A stretch of 64,000 nucleotides of DNA from JAADHI01 sp964451325 (GTDB lineage Bacteria > Nitrospirota > Nitrospiria > SBBL01 > JAADHI01), in NCBI GenBank assembly GCA_964451325.1, contig CAYVHO010000002.1:124001-188000 (forward strand), read 5' to 3'. Of the stretch, positions 9,166 to 18,167 are shown piece after piece. The notes under the pieces were generated by a model, which was not told where the DNA came from, ran no database searches, and was given only the letters and a program-made list of their open reading frames with translations. Every line of letters starts with the position of its first letter. Position 1 is the stretch's first letter. The position numbers and the translations under genes were made by a program.

Positions 9166-10506
9166 ATGTTTCGATTGTTCAACCGATATTATTCAATCAA
9201 GCACACCTTCTATTTTGCGCTTGAAAACATCCTCATCTTCCTGTTTTTGGTGTGGGGTACCGTCATTGATGCCGTATGGGTTCACCTGCTCTTGGCCCCT
9301 CTGATCTGTCAAGTGGTTCTCTATTATAGCGATTTATTTCCGCCTTTCCCCCGCTTTTCCATCAAGGAATTTTTAGTCAAACACCTGAAAGCCATGTTAT
9401 GGGCTGCAGGCATCCTCTTTCTTTGTTATGTGGTCATCCCCCCCCCTGCGACGGAAGACTGGGGCGCACTCTGGTGGCGTTTGGCCTTATTTCCCTTGCT
9501 GATCATTCTCCTACGACTCGCCTATCAGGCTTTAAGCACCACACGCCGTTTAGATACCCCCATTTTAATTATTGGCTCAGGAACCGTTGCCAGCATTCTC
9601 AAAGACTATCTCGTGCAAGATCGTAACCTGGGCTATCGAATCTTTCATTTTCAGTGGGACTTGGGCACGAGCAACAAAACGGGAGACCAATTGCAGCACC
9701 TCTCGCGTTTTGTTAAACGTCAGAAAATTAAACAGGTCGTTGTTGCCTTACGTGATCGTCGTGGACAATTGCCCGTCAAATCCCTCCTGCACCTTCGTGT
9801 GCAAGGCATTGAAGTCTTTGAAGCCGTCTCTTTTTATGAACGTATTGCAGGAAAAATTCGCGTGGACTGGCTCAAACCCAGCACACTGATTTTTAGCGAA
9901 GGTTTCAATCGCATGAATCTCATCCGGCTTACAAAACGCATCTCAGATATCCTGTTTTCAGTCATTGGCCTGATTGTCTCTTTACCCGTATTTCTTGTCA
10001 TTCCCCTGATGATCAAGCTCACCTCCAAGGGCCCCGTTTTCTATCGTCAAGAGCGTGTTGGCGAAAAAGGTCAGCCTTTCATGGTCATGAAATTTCGGTC
10101 GATGCGTGAAGATGCAGAAGTCGCCAGTGGTCCCGTTTGGGCCCAGGAAGACGACCCCAGGGTGACCGCATTGGGAAAAATCATGCGGACACTGCGTATC
10201 GACGAAATTCCTCAAATGCTCAATGTGTTAAAAGGCGAAATGAGCTTTGTCGGCCCGCGTCCGGAACGGGAACTTTTTGTCAAACAACTTAGAGAAAAAA
10301 TTCCTTATTATGATCTTCGTTATACCGTAAAACCAGGCCTTACGGGTTGGGCTCAGGTCAAGTACCGTTATGGTGCAACAGAACAAGATGCCTTAGAAAA
10401 ACTTCAGTACGATCTCTATTACATTAAACACCTGTCACCCCTGTTTGATTTAACCATCGTCATTGACACCATTCGTGTGGTACTCCTTGGATCAGGAGCG
10501 AGATAA
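9166..10506 (+). CDS. Undecaprenyl-phosphate sugar transferase (EpsB-type priming glycosyltransferase)
   Basis: A polyprenyl glycosylphosphotransferase of 446 aa that loads the first sugar phosphate onto the lipid carrier. The N-terminal half has several membrane helices and a CoA-binding-like nucleotide fold (LIIGSGTVASIL). The C-terminal bacterial sugar transferase domain shows GPVFYRQERVGEKGQPF, the KFRSMREDAE loop, and LRIDEIPQMLNVLKGEMS followed by FVGPRPE. The architecture matches the sugar transferase subfamily found in PEP-CTERM/exosortase loci. It follows the kinase by 37 bp in the same direction. Confidence 0.92.
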   Translation: MFRLFNRYYSIKHTFYFALENILIFLFLVWGTVIDAVWVHLLLAPLICQVVLYYSDLFPPFPRFSIKEFLVKHLKAMLWAAGILFLCYVVIPPPATEDWGALWWRLALFPLLIILLRLAYQALSTTRRLDTPILIIGSGTVASILKDYLVQDRNLGYRIFHFQWDLGTSNKTGDQLQHLSRFVKRQKIKQVVVALRDRRGQLPVKSLLHLRVQGIEVFEAVSFYERIAGKIRVDWLKPSTLIFSEGFNRMNLIRLTKRISDILFSVIGLIVSLPVFLVIPLMIKLTSKGPVFYRQERVGEKGQPFMVMKFRSMREDAEVASGPVWAQEDDPRVTALGKIMRTLRIDEIPQMLNVLKGEMSFVGPRPERELFVKQLREKIPYYDLRYTVKPGLTGWAQVKYRYGATEQDALEKLQYDLYYIKHLSPLFDLTIVIDTIRVVLLGSGAR

Positions 10507-10709
10507 GAATAATACAAGCCCAGGTCTAAACTGCCTCGAATATCGTTTCTATTTTTTGGAGATCCCTCGTCAAAAATCGACAACAAATATTTACTTTTGA
10601 TCGTTGTTCCGCGGTGAATGGATTTATTCCTAGCCTTGCATTGCTTCCTTAAATTTACCCACGTTATTTTGATCTTGCTGGGAAAACCATCCTGATTGGA
10701 CTCAAATTT

Positions 10710-11933
10710 ATGAAAACAAGCTATCGATTGAAAACGCTTCTTTCCCTATTCGTCTTCTTTCTTATCTTCTCTGGAACGACTCACGCTGCCGTGATCATGA
10801 ATTCATCATTGTCTGTTTCCGAAACCTACAACGACAATGTATTTTTTACGAAACAAAATACAGAAGATGATTTCATAACGGTTGTTTCTCCTACGCTCAG
10901 CTTTACCTCCACGGGGAAAAATATGAACCTTTCCCTGGGTTATCGAGGTAGGGCCCTGTTTTATGCTGAAAACACCGAACAAAACGATTTTTTTCACGCA
11001 CTCTCTATTGATCTGGATTTTCCAATTTTAAACCGTCAAATTCGAGGGGTTGAAGTCAAAATCATTGAAGAAATGTCATTTTCTCCTGAATTGCCCGGTT
11101 TTTCTTTTCTCGAGGGAGAGGATAAAACGGCAGTCGCAAGGAGTAAGCGTTTACCTCAAGGCGGTGGGCAAGGTGTGCAACTCCCTAAAACGAATACCTT
11201 TCAAAACCAAGCGGGGATTTCTCTTTCATACGATTGGACAGAGCGGATCAACACGGCAGCTCAATACACAAATGTCATTACCCGTTTTTCTGGCAGCCAA
11301 TTTGAGAACAGAGAAGCCCACCTCAGCACCTTCGCCGCATCATATCGCCACCCCTTCTCGGTACGCACCTCATTAACAAACGCTTATGGTCTGGCCGTGA
11401 CAACAGGTGACCGCCTGAACCGGATCATCCACACGGTCAATTTTGAGCTCGCCCATCAAGTGAACCCCACCCTCTCAGCCACCGCGGGGATCGGAAGTGC
11501 TTACATTAAAGACGAACAATCACCAAAAGCTGTTTTTTCAGCTGGACTCAATAAACTTTTTCAAAATGGAAATATCTCGGTTCAATACAGAAATAATATT
11601 GCAAGTGGACTGGGCGTTGTCCGTGGCGTAACCCGCAGACAAAACGTGCTCGCCCAAGCAGGTTACACACTCACAGAACACACCGGGATCTTTCTCCAAG
11701 GAGGCTATTCAAGCAATAAATCCGTTCTCGAAAATGAAATTGATGTCATCAGCTATAACGCGTCGACGGGGATTTCGACCCAGTTTCTATCCTGGTTAAG
11801 CGGCAGGCTTAATTATGCCTATCTCCGGCAAGATGCCAAGGGAGGTTTAAATACCCTTGGGCGAGATGGAGAAAGAAACACGATTTCGATTGTACTCACG
11901 GCGACAGCTCTGCCATGGAGAATCATAAAATAA
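10710..11933 (+). CDS. XrtA-associated outer-membrane beta-barrel protein
   Basis: A 407-aa protein with a cleavable signal peptide (MKTSYRLKTLLSLF... ending near THAA). Alternating polar and aromatic residues across the whole length are typical of a beta-barrel (for example VSETYNDNVFFTK at the N-terminus and SIVLTATALPWRI at the end). The start motif SETYNDNVFFT is characteristic of the PEP-CTERM system outer-membrane family. It probably helps move or anchor the polymer at the outer membrane; this is inferred. A 203-bp gap lies upstream; I saw no strong promoter in it. Confidence 0.82.
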   Translation: MKTSYRLKTLLSLFVFFLIFSGTTHAAVIMNSSLSVSETYNDNVFFTKQNTEDDFITVVSPTLSFTSTGKNMNLSLGYRGRALFYAENTEQNDFFHALSIDLDFPILNRQIRGVEVKIIEEMSFSPELPGFSFLEGEDKTAVARSKRLPQGGGQGVQLPKTNTFQNQAGISLSYDWTERINTAAQYTNVITRFSGSQFENREAHLSTFAASYRHPFSVRTSLTNAYGLAVTTGDRLNRIIHTVNFELAHQVNPTLSATAGIGSAYIKDEQSPKAVFSAGLNKLFQNGNISVQYRNNIASGLGVVRGVTRRQNVLAQAGYTLTEHTGIFLQGGYSSNKSVLENEIDVISYNASTGISTQFLSWLSGRLNYAYLRQDAKGGLNTLGRDGERNTISIVLTATALPWRIIK

Positions 11934-12328
11934 TGCGTTTTCTCCTTGTATTTCCAATTTCCTACATGGTTTTGCTCTTCTACCTCAGCACACTTCCAGA
12001 TACAAGTGTGTCTCAAAATGCCTTGACGAAGATTCCTTCCACCCTGCAAAACCTACTGCATGCTCCGGCCTTTGGAGGGCTTGCTATTCTGTGGCTTTTT
12101 TCACTCCATTTTTTTCCCCTGTCTGACCGTGCTTCACAGCAGATTGCCGTCATTGTGAGTATCGCTTATGGTGCTGTGCTTGAATTCTATCAAGCCTGGG
12201 TTCCTGGACGTTTTGCATCCCTGGAAGATTTTATATTCAATTGTCTTGGCGTATTATTTTTTGTACCGCTCTACCTCAAAATTATTCCCCATCTCATGCA
12301 CTTACGCGCTTTTAAAAAAAATACCTAA
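11933..12328 (+). CDS. VanZ-family membrane protein
   Basis: A small protein of about 131 aa with four predicted membrane helices (FLLVFPISYMVLLFYLS; LLHAPAFGGLAILWLFSL; IAVIVSIAYGAVLEFYQ; LGVLFFVPLYLKI). The AYGAVLEFYQAWVPGR segment is the VanZ signature. The ATG at 11933 shares a base with the stop of the beta-barrel gene (TAATG) and is the likely start; ATG 11915 would give six extra residues. VanZ-like proteins recur in exopolysaccharide/exosortase loci but their role there is unknown. It lacks the length and catalytic residues expected of an exosortase. Confidence 0.8.
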   Translation: MRFLLVFPISYMVLLFYLSTLPDTSVSQNALTKIPSTLQNLLHAPAFGGLAILWLFSLHFFPLSDRASQQIAVIVSIAYGAVLEFYQAWVPGRFASLEDFIFNCLGVLFFVPLYLKIIPHLMHLRAFKKNT

Positions 12329-12337
12329 TGGTATAAT
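12329..12337 (+). promoter_or_regulatory. Extended -10 promoter element before the deacetylase gene
   Basis: The sequence TGGTATAAT is a perfect extended -10 (TGnTATAAT) right after the VanZ-like gene stop and about 50 bp before the deacetylase start. No good -35 box is seen, as is common for extended -10 promoters. It may start a second transcript of the locus. Confidence 0.45.
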
Positions 12338-12389
12338 GGAGTAAATTTAAAAATTTCCCCGTTTTTCATAAAACAAGAGTGGTCCCCTG

Positions 12390-13220
12390 ATGACAAATGC
12401 CGTTACCATTGATGTCGAAGATTATTTCCAGGTTTCAGCCTTTGAATCTTATGCAACAAAAAGAGGTTGGGATGGGTTTGAAAGCCGCGTCGAAAAAAAC
12501 ACCGAGCTGCTCTTGGATTTACTGGATGATCTTCAAACGCAAGCCACATTTTTTGTCTTAGGTTGGGTTGCCGAACGCCAGCCCAAGCTGGTCAAAACGA
12601 TTGCAAAACGAGGTCACGAAGTGGCTTCTCACGGTTATAGTCATAAAAGAATTTACACACAAACCCCGGAAGTCTTCAAAGAAGAAACCTTTCGATCAAA
12701 AAAAATGCTTGAGGACATGATTGGTCAATCCGTTCAAGGTTATCGTGCAGCGAGCTACTCGATTACAGCAAAAAGTCTCTGGGCGCTCGATATCCTGATT
12801 GAAGCAGGCTTCTCCTATGATTCAAGCATCTTTCCCGTTTGGCACGATCTTTACGGCATTCCAGATGCAGATCGTTTTGCTCACGTGATCACACGAGATG
12901 CCGGAAGCATTCAAGAATATCCCCTTTCTACTTTGAAATTTGGGAAAATGAATATGCCTGTTGGCGGCGGGGGTTATCTCCGGCTTTTTCCATACCCAAT
13001 TACAAAATGGGCCATAAAACATCTCAATGAGAAAGAAAAACAACCTGCAATTGTCTACCTGCATCCCTGGGAAGTTGATCCGGAACAACCGCGAATGCAA
13101 GGAAGTCGCTTGTCTAAATTCAGACACTATGTAAACTTAAGAAAGACAGAAAACACGCTCAGGAAACTGCTTAATGATTTTCAATTTGGCCCAATGCGCG
13201 CGTTGAATTCAGCGGACTGA
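12390..13220 (+). CDS. Polysaccharide deacetylase, XrtA/PEP-CTERM locus type
   Basis: A NodB-fold carbohydrate deacetylase of 276 aa. The N-terminal TIDVEDYFQVSAFE is the signature of the PEP-CTERM-locus deacetylase subfamily, with the metal/catalytic Asp. The metal-binding SHGYSH histidines and the later RAASYSI and YLHPWE motifs complete the active site. It removes N-acetyl groups from the exported polymer. No signal peptide is visible, as in other members of the subfamily. It is the last gene of the canonical exopolysaccharide block; about 110 bp without features follow. Confidence 0.9.
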   Translation: MTNAVTIDVEDYFQVSAFESYATKRGWDGFESRVEKNTELLLDLLDDLQTQATFFVLGWVAERQPKLVKTIAKRGHEVASHGYSHKRIYTQTPEVFKEETFRSKKMLEDMIGQSVQGYRAASYSITAKSLWALDILIEAGFSYDSSIFPVWHDLYGIPDADRFAHVITRDAGSIQEYPLSTLKFGKMNMPVGGGGYLRLFPYPITKWAIKHLNEKEKQPAIVYLHPWEVDPEQPRMQGSRLSKFRHYVNLRKTENTLRKLLNDFQFGPMRALNSAD

Positions 13221-13332
13221 CACACAAAACAAACCGAGGACTTTGTCGCCAAAGGAGACGATAAATCAATCATATTTCCCAATCTGATACAATATCTTCA
13301 GACAAATAATTTGCCAGAAAGTGCTTTTCCTC

Positions 13333-14337
13333 ATGAAGAACCAAGCTTCAACACTACAAAAAAAACCCCCTATTTTTATATTTGGCTCTGCACGCTCCGG
13401 CACCTCTTTGTTAAGTCGGATTATTGGTAGTCATCCTAATATTGCCGTCCCATTTGAATCCCAGCTCTATAATACTTTTTATCCTTGGTTACTATATTAT
13501 GGGAACCTACAAGAGGGGAAAAACCGTAGACGGCTTGTCCGAGATATGTTGCAGACAGGAGACTTATTGGACTGGACGCCCAGACCTGATGAAGAAAAAA
13601 CACTTGCGTCCATAAAACGCTTTGATTTTCACGGCATTGTGGACGCTTTGATTACGGAGTGGGCTCAGCAGAATGGAAAACCACGATGGGGTGAAAAAAC
13701 ACCTTGGCATATTTTTTTCTGGCGGGAAATATTAGAAGGCTTTCCTGACATGAAAGTCATTCATATTGTTCGAGATGGACGAGACGCATCTCTTTCATGG
13801 CGAAATGCCCGTTTTGGACCAAAACATATCTATCCTCTTGCACTTAAGTGGCGGTATTATTTAGAGCAAGTCGCTGAGATGAAACAACACCTGGGTCAAA
13901 ATAGAATATTCGAACTGCGTTACGAGGATTTACTTGATGATCCTGAGGGAATTTCGAAACGTCTTTGTACGTTTATTGATGAAGAATTCAGTGAAAAGAT
14001 GCTGAGTTTTCATCGTGAAAAAGTGCATTATCCGACCGACAAACAAAACATGTCAAACCTCACAAAGCCCCTGATTAAAAGCAACAAAGAAAAATGGCGT
14101 AAGGCAATGAGTGAACGAGAGACTCGTCTTTTTGAAGCGGTTTGCGGGGATTTTTTGAAAAAATATGATTATGATTGTGTGCATGCGTCCGCCAGTATTT
14201 CCGCGCTGGAAAAATTTAAAATCAACTATGTAGAGCATCCCCCTCGACGGATGTGGTCTATGCTGAAAAATACAAAAGGACACAGGGACGCATTGCGATT
14301 AAAATACATCTATTTCCGTTTACGCTTAGGTTTATAG
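13333..14337 (+). CDS. Sulfotransferase
   Basis: A PAPS-dependent sulfotransferase of about 334 aa. The 5'-phosphosulfate-binding loop is FGSARSGTSLLSRI near the N-terminus and the 3'-phosphate-binding segment is VIHIVRDGRDASLSW. A basic C-terminus follows. The start is placed at ATG 13333; a GTG at 13321 would add four residues. The acceptor is unknown, but the neighbouring glycosyltransferase and the APS kinase at 21940 suggest that a sugar or glycolipid is sulfated. Confidence 0.87.
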   Translation: MKNQASTLQKKPPIFIFGSARSGTSLLSRIIGSHPNIAVPFESQLYNTFYPWLLYYGNLQEGKNRRRLVRDMLQTGDLLDWTPRPDEEKTLASIKRFDFHGIVDALITEWAQQNGKPRWGEKTPWHIFFWREILEGFPDMKVIHIVRDGRDASLSWRNARFGPKHIYPLALKWRYYLEQVAEMKQHLGQNRIFELRYEDLLDDPEGISKRLCTFIDEEFSEKMLSFHREKVHYPTDKQNMSNLTKPLIKSNKEKWRKAMSERETRLFEAVCGDFLKKYDYDCVHASASISALEKFKINYVEHPPRRMWSMLKNTKGHRDALRLKYIYFRLRLGL

Positions 14338-14403
14338 GCGACTTGAAGATTCGATGATGTTTGAAAAGCGCACAATGTATGACTTAATCAAAGACTTTCA
14401 GGT

Positions 14404-15222
14404 TTGAAACCCTTGGACTCCCTTATATTAGTCGATGCGCATGTTCACATGCAGCGCTGCTTTACCTGGTCTCATTTTTTTCGTTCTGCCTATCGCAACT
14501 TCCAAAAAACAGCACTTTCCTTAACAAAGAATTTTTCTGCCGTTCTCCTATTTTCAGAGGTGGCAGGGGTGCAGTATTTTCGTGATTTGCTTGCGCTATC
14601 CGATAAAGATCAGGCAACTCAGAATAAATCACTTGGCGAATGGCAGTTATTTAAAACAGAGGAAAGCTGTTCAATTGAAGCCAGGAGCGGAGAAGGTGCA
14701 TCACTCTTTATTATCGCCGGCCGGCAAATTGTGACGCAAGAAAAATTAGAAGTCTTGGCTTTGTTAAGCGATACACAATTTAAGGATGGTCTGGCGCTAT
14801 CAAAAGTTGTGGAAGAGATTCGTGTCGCAGGTGCCGTCCCTGTCATTCCTTGGGGGGTCGGGAAATGGCTAGGGCAACGTGGCGTACTGCTCTCTAAATT
14901 TATAGAGACTGGGCTAAAAAGCGACGTATTTTTAGGAGACAATGGCGGTCGCCCTACTTTTTGGAAACATCCTGCTCATTTTAAACTTGCACAGAACAAA
15001 GGCCTCTTGGTCTTGCCGGGGAGCGATCCTTTGCCTTTATCCAGTGAAGTGGAACGTGTTGGCAGCTATGGTTTTCATTTACCGAAAAAACTTTCCAGCA
15101 GACAACCTGCAGCCGAACTGAAGAAACGTTTATGGGCGAAGCCTAAGTCTCTGACAGCTTACGGGAGTTTACAATCCCCCCTGGCCTTTTTAAAAAACCA
15201 AGTCAGCATTCGATTGGGCTAG
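14404..15222 (+). CDS. PHP-like hypothetical protein
   Basis: A protein of 272 aa that I cannot assign to a characterised enzyme. The N-terminal VDAHVHMQ resembles the first metal-binding motif of PHP/amidohydrolase-type hydrolases, and VIPWGVGKW, FLGDNGGRP and LLVLPGSDPLP could supply further ligands. The start is TTG 14404 because no ATG or GTG lies in frame between it and the upstream TGA at 14380-14382. It sits between a sulfotransferase and a glycosyltransferase. A metal-dependent hydrolase acting in glycan assembly is possible but unproven. Confidence 0.65.
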   Translation: MKPLDSLILVDAHVHMQRCFTWSHFFRSAYRNFQKTALSLTKNFSAVLLFSEVAGVQYFRDLLALSDKDQATQNKSLGEWQLFKTEESCSIEARSGEGASLFIIAGRQIVTQEKLEVLALLSDTQFKDGLALSKVVEEIRVAGAVPVIPWGVGKWLGQRGVLLSKFIETGLKSDVFLGDNGGRPTFWKHPAHFKLAQNKGLLVLPGSDPLPLSSEVERVGSYGFHLPKKLSSRQPAAELKKRLWAKPKSLTAYGSLQSPLAFLKNQVSIRLG

Positions 15223-15310
15223 TGCCACAGAGAAAGAAGCATTTGCAGATCTTTTTTCCCCTGAAAGTCACCATGATTGTGTATCGTTCAAACATATCCA
15301 GTATGCCCCT

Positions 15311-16489
15311 ATGAAGATCCTCGTTTTAGCCCCTCAGCCTTTTTATCAGGAACGAGGAACACCCATTGCCGTTGATTTATTGCTCAAGACACTGAGTGAT
15401 CGTGGCGATGAGGTAGATTTATTGACCTTTCATGAGGGTCGTGATCGCAGTTATCCGGGTTTGAAAATAATCAGAATCAAGCCTTGGTTTCCCATGCAAA
15501 AGATAAAACCAGGCTTTTCTCTTAAAAAGTTGCTTTGTGATGCACACCTGTTCGCACGGTTTTTACATTTGATGACCACTCAACAATATGATCTTGTTCA
15601 CGCCCTTGAAGAAGCCGCCTTCATGGCCCTACTGGTCTGTCCGCTTCGTAAAGTGCCTTATATTTACGACATGGATTCTTCAATGAGCACCCAGCTCATT
15701 GATAAGATGAAACCCTTGAAAAAAATAGAGGGTTTGTTGCGCCTGCTTGAAGGGCTTCCGATGCGTTTTGCACACATCGTTATGCCGATGTGTGATGCGC
15801 TTGCAGACGAGGCCCGTTTGCGTGGCGCTAAGTCAGTCATTGTGCTGAAGGATGTTTCACTTGTGGGTTATGCACCTGAAACGGATACCGTGCTTCATCT
15901 CAAAAAAGCGTTAGGTGCAGATAAAAAAATAGTGATGTATATTGGTAACCTGGAATCCTATCAGGGGATGGATTTATTACTGGAAAGTGTCAGCCTCATT
16001 TACAAAGACCTCCCCGAAATGTCAGTTGTCATTATTGGTGGAGCGGATGTTGATATCGAGAAATATCGTCATCTGTCAAAAAAACTGGGTCTTGACTCAG
16101 TCGTGCATTTCTACGGGAAAAAGCCTGTGGCCGATATTGCGGCTTATATGCGGCAGGCCGATCTATTGGTTTCTCCCCGGATGCAAGGCGTCAACACGCC
16201 AATGAAGGTTTATAGTTATCTACATTCAAAAACAGCGGTCTTGGCAAGCGATTTACCGACACATACCCAAGTGATGACAAACAAAATTGCCGTACTCGCC
16301 AAAGCCGAAGCACCTGCTTTTTCAGACGCGATGAAAACAATCCTTTGTAATGATGTGCGTCGGGAACAACTCGCTCTTGAGGCTTATCACCATATTGAAA
16401 AAGAACACAGCTATAAAACATTCAAGCGACAGGTCAACAAAGCCTATGCTTTGTTCGCGCCGGAAAAGAAACCGCATGGGTCTGCGTGA
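15311..16489 (+). CDS. Glycosyltransferase family 4
   Basis: A GT-B fold glycosyltransferase of 392 aa. The N-terminal donor-side domain begins KILVLAPQPFYQERGTPIAV, with the glycine-rich acceptor loop, and the C-terminal Glycos_transf_1 domain shows VMYIGNLESYQGMDLLLESV and the nucleotide-sugar region PRMQGVNTPMKVYSYLHS. It probably transfers a hexose during polysaccharide or glycolipid assembly at the cytoplasmic face. Its 3' end overlaps the next gene by 14 nt if that gene starts at 16476. Confidence 0.88.
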   Translation: MKILVLAPQPFYQERGTPIAVDLLLKTLSDRGDEVDLLTFHEGRDRSYPGLKIIRIKPWFPMQKIKPGFSLKKLLCDAHLFARFLHLMTTQQYDLVHALEEAAFMALLVCPLRKVPYIYDMDSSMSTQLIDKMKPLKKIEGLLRLLEGLPMRFAHIVMPMCDALADEARLRGAKSVIVLKDVSLVGYAPETDTVLHLKKALGADKKIVMYIGNLESYQGMDLLLESVSLIYKDLPEMSVVIIGGADVDIEKYRHLSKKLGLDSVVHFYGKKPVADIAAYMRQADLLVSPRMQGVNTPMKVYSYLHSKTAVLASDLPTHTQVMTNKIAVLAKAEAPAFSDAMKTILCNDVRREQLALEAYHHIEKEHSYKTFKRQVNKAYALFAPEKKPHGSA

Positions 16490-18140
16490 TTTTGATGCTC
16501 TGCAAACAAAACATTTCGACATTGTCGTGGTCGGCGGGGGCATCTATGGTGCGACGATGGCCTGGGAAGCTGCATCACGTGGTTTGTCTGTCGTATTGTT
16601 TGAAAAACAAGACTTTGCACACGCCACTTCAGCCAACAGCCTGAAAATCATTCACGGCGGTATTCGTTATTTACAGCAATTGGACCTGAAACGCTTGCGG
16701 GAGTCCGTCCGTGAAAGGCGAACTTTATTACGGATCGCCCCTCACCTTGTGTCTCCCATTAAATGTCTTTTTCCAACACAAAACACTTTAACTGAAAACC
16801 GAGTGACAGTAGAAGCGGCCTTTCAGCTTTATAATTATTTGTCCTGGGATCGAAATCAAGAGATTGATCCGGCCCGACATATCCCTTGCGCGGGAACGAT
16901 GAATCGAAAAAAAATGCGAAAAATTGCCCCCACTTTAGAAAAGCTTGATTGCACTGGTGCCGGGTATTGGTACGATGCGCAAGCACATAATACGGAACGT
17001 CTTGTCCTCTCTTTTGTCTGTTCTGCAATTGCAGAAGGTGCAAGCGCTTTCAACTATGCTCCCGTGAAAAAATTGTTAAAGGATGATGCAAAAATAAAGG
17101 GTGTTGTGGTCTGTGACGGCCTCAGCAATAAGGCTTACGAAATACAGGCAGACGCGGTCATTGATTGTACCGGGCCTTGGTCAAAATGGCATTCAGAAAC
17201 AAATGACAAAATTGAAAAACCCATTTTTGCCAAAGCAGTCAATTTTGTGGTTAAAAAATCCTTTTTTCCCTGCGCACTGGCTTTGAAAACAAGGCATCAA
17301 GATGCAAATATTTCATCAAATCGGCAGTTATTCATTGTGCCCTGGAGAGCTCAAACTCTGATCGGGACTTGGTATTTTTTGGCAAGAGAGGGTGCAGGGC
17401 ATGTGTCTGTTACAGAGCAGGAATTACATGAGTGTCTGGATCAGGCTAATTCAGTCTTGCCCGGGATGAAGATTGATCGTGATGATCTTACTGCGGTTCA
17501 TGCGGGATTACTGCCTGCGGAAGCCGAAAACCATACCACTGAACCCAGCTTAAAAAACAAAGCCCATATTGTCGATGCGAGCAAGCAGGGCGGGCCACTG
17601 GGTTTGTTTCTTGTCCAGGGCATCAAGTTTACGACAGCACGGGCTGTGGCAGAGTCAACCATTGACCTTGTCTGTCATCGCCTGGGAAAAAGTGTGAAAA
17701 AATCAGAAACGGCTTCTCGGCCACTTTATGGCGGTAAGCTTGGGCAAGTGGTACCTTATTATCAGGCTAAAAAAGGTCAGTATTCAGACCGCTTAGAAGA
17801 GAAAACAATCGTGCGTCTCATTGACAACTATGGGACAAATATTGATGTCATCATGGCTTATATTGAGCAGGATGCTTCTTTAGGGCAACAGGTGCCAGGG
17901 ACGAAGGAGGTTTTGATTGCAGAACTTGTCTTTGTCCTTGAGCATGAGATGCTTGTGACACTTTCAGACCTCTTATTACGTCGCATTGATCTCGGGGCAC
18001 TCGCAATGCCAAGTCAAAAAACGATTACATTTTGTGCGCGTTTTCTCAAAAAATGCTTACATTGGGACGAGGAAACACAATGTGAAAATATAAACGCGCT
18101 CATCGCGTCTTACCGACCTTTACATCAATCAACCCACTAA
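16476..18140 (+). CDS. FAD-dependent glycerol-3-phosphate dehydrogenase family protein
   Basis: A GlpD/GlpA-like flavoprotein of 554 aa. The FAD-binding motif VVVGGGIYGATMAWEAASRG is at the N-terminus, and the conserved ATSANSLKIIHGGIRYLQQ stretch is typical of glycerol-3-phosphate dehydrogenases. A C-terminal helical domain is present. The start is ATG 16476; the upstream 42 codons of the longer frame are only the antisense-free overlap with the glycosyltransferase and have no homology-like features. Placement beside FkbH/ACP genes raises the possibility that it handles a glycerol-phosphate-type intermediate rather than catabolic glycerol; this is inference. Confidence 0.85.
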   Translation: MGLRDFDALQTKHFDIVVVGGGIYGATMAWEAASRGLSVVLFEKQDFAHATSANSLKIIHGGIRYLQQLDLKRLRESVRERRTLLRIAPHLVSPIKCLFPTQNTLTENRVTVEAAFQLYNYLSWDRNQEIDPARHIPCAGTMNRKKMRKIAPTLEKLDCTGAGYWYDAQAHNTERLVLSFVCSAIAEGASAFNYAPVKKLLKDDAKIKGVVVCDGLSNKAYEIQADAVIDCTGPWSKWHSETNDKIEKPIFAKAVNFVVKKSFFPCALALKTRHQDANISSNRQLFIVPWRAQTLIGTWYFLAREGAGHVSVTEQELHECLDQANSVLPGMKIDRDDLTAVHAGLLPAEAENHTTEPSLKNKAHIVDASKQGGPLGLFLVQGIKFTTARAVAESTIDLVCHRLGKSVKKSETASRPLYGGKLGQVVPYYQAKKGQYSDRLEEKTIVRLIDNYGTNIDVIMAYIEQDASLGQQVPGTKEVLIAELVFVLEHEMLVTLSDLLLRRIDLGALAMPSQKTITFCARFLKKCLHWDEETQCENINALIASYRPLHQSTH

Positions 18141-18167
18141 AAAGCAGTCCGCGCAGGAGGTGTTTAT

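Noticed and set aside
11933..12328. VanZ-like protein as a possible exosortase
   Set aside because: It is too short, with four helices, and lacks the exosortase Cys/Arg catalytic pattern.
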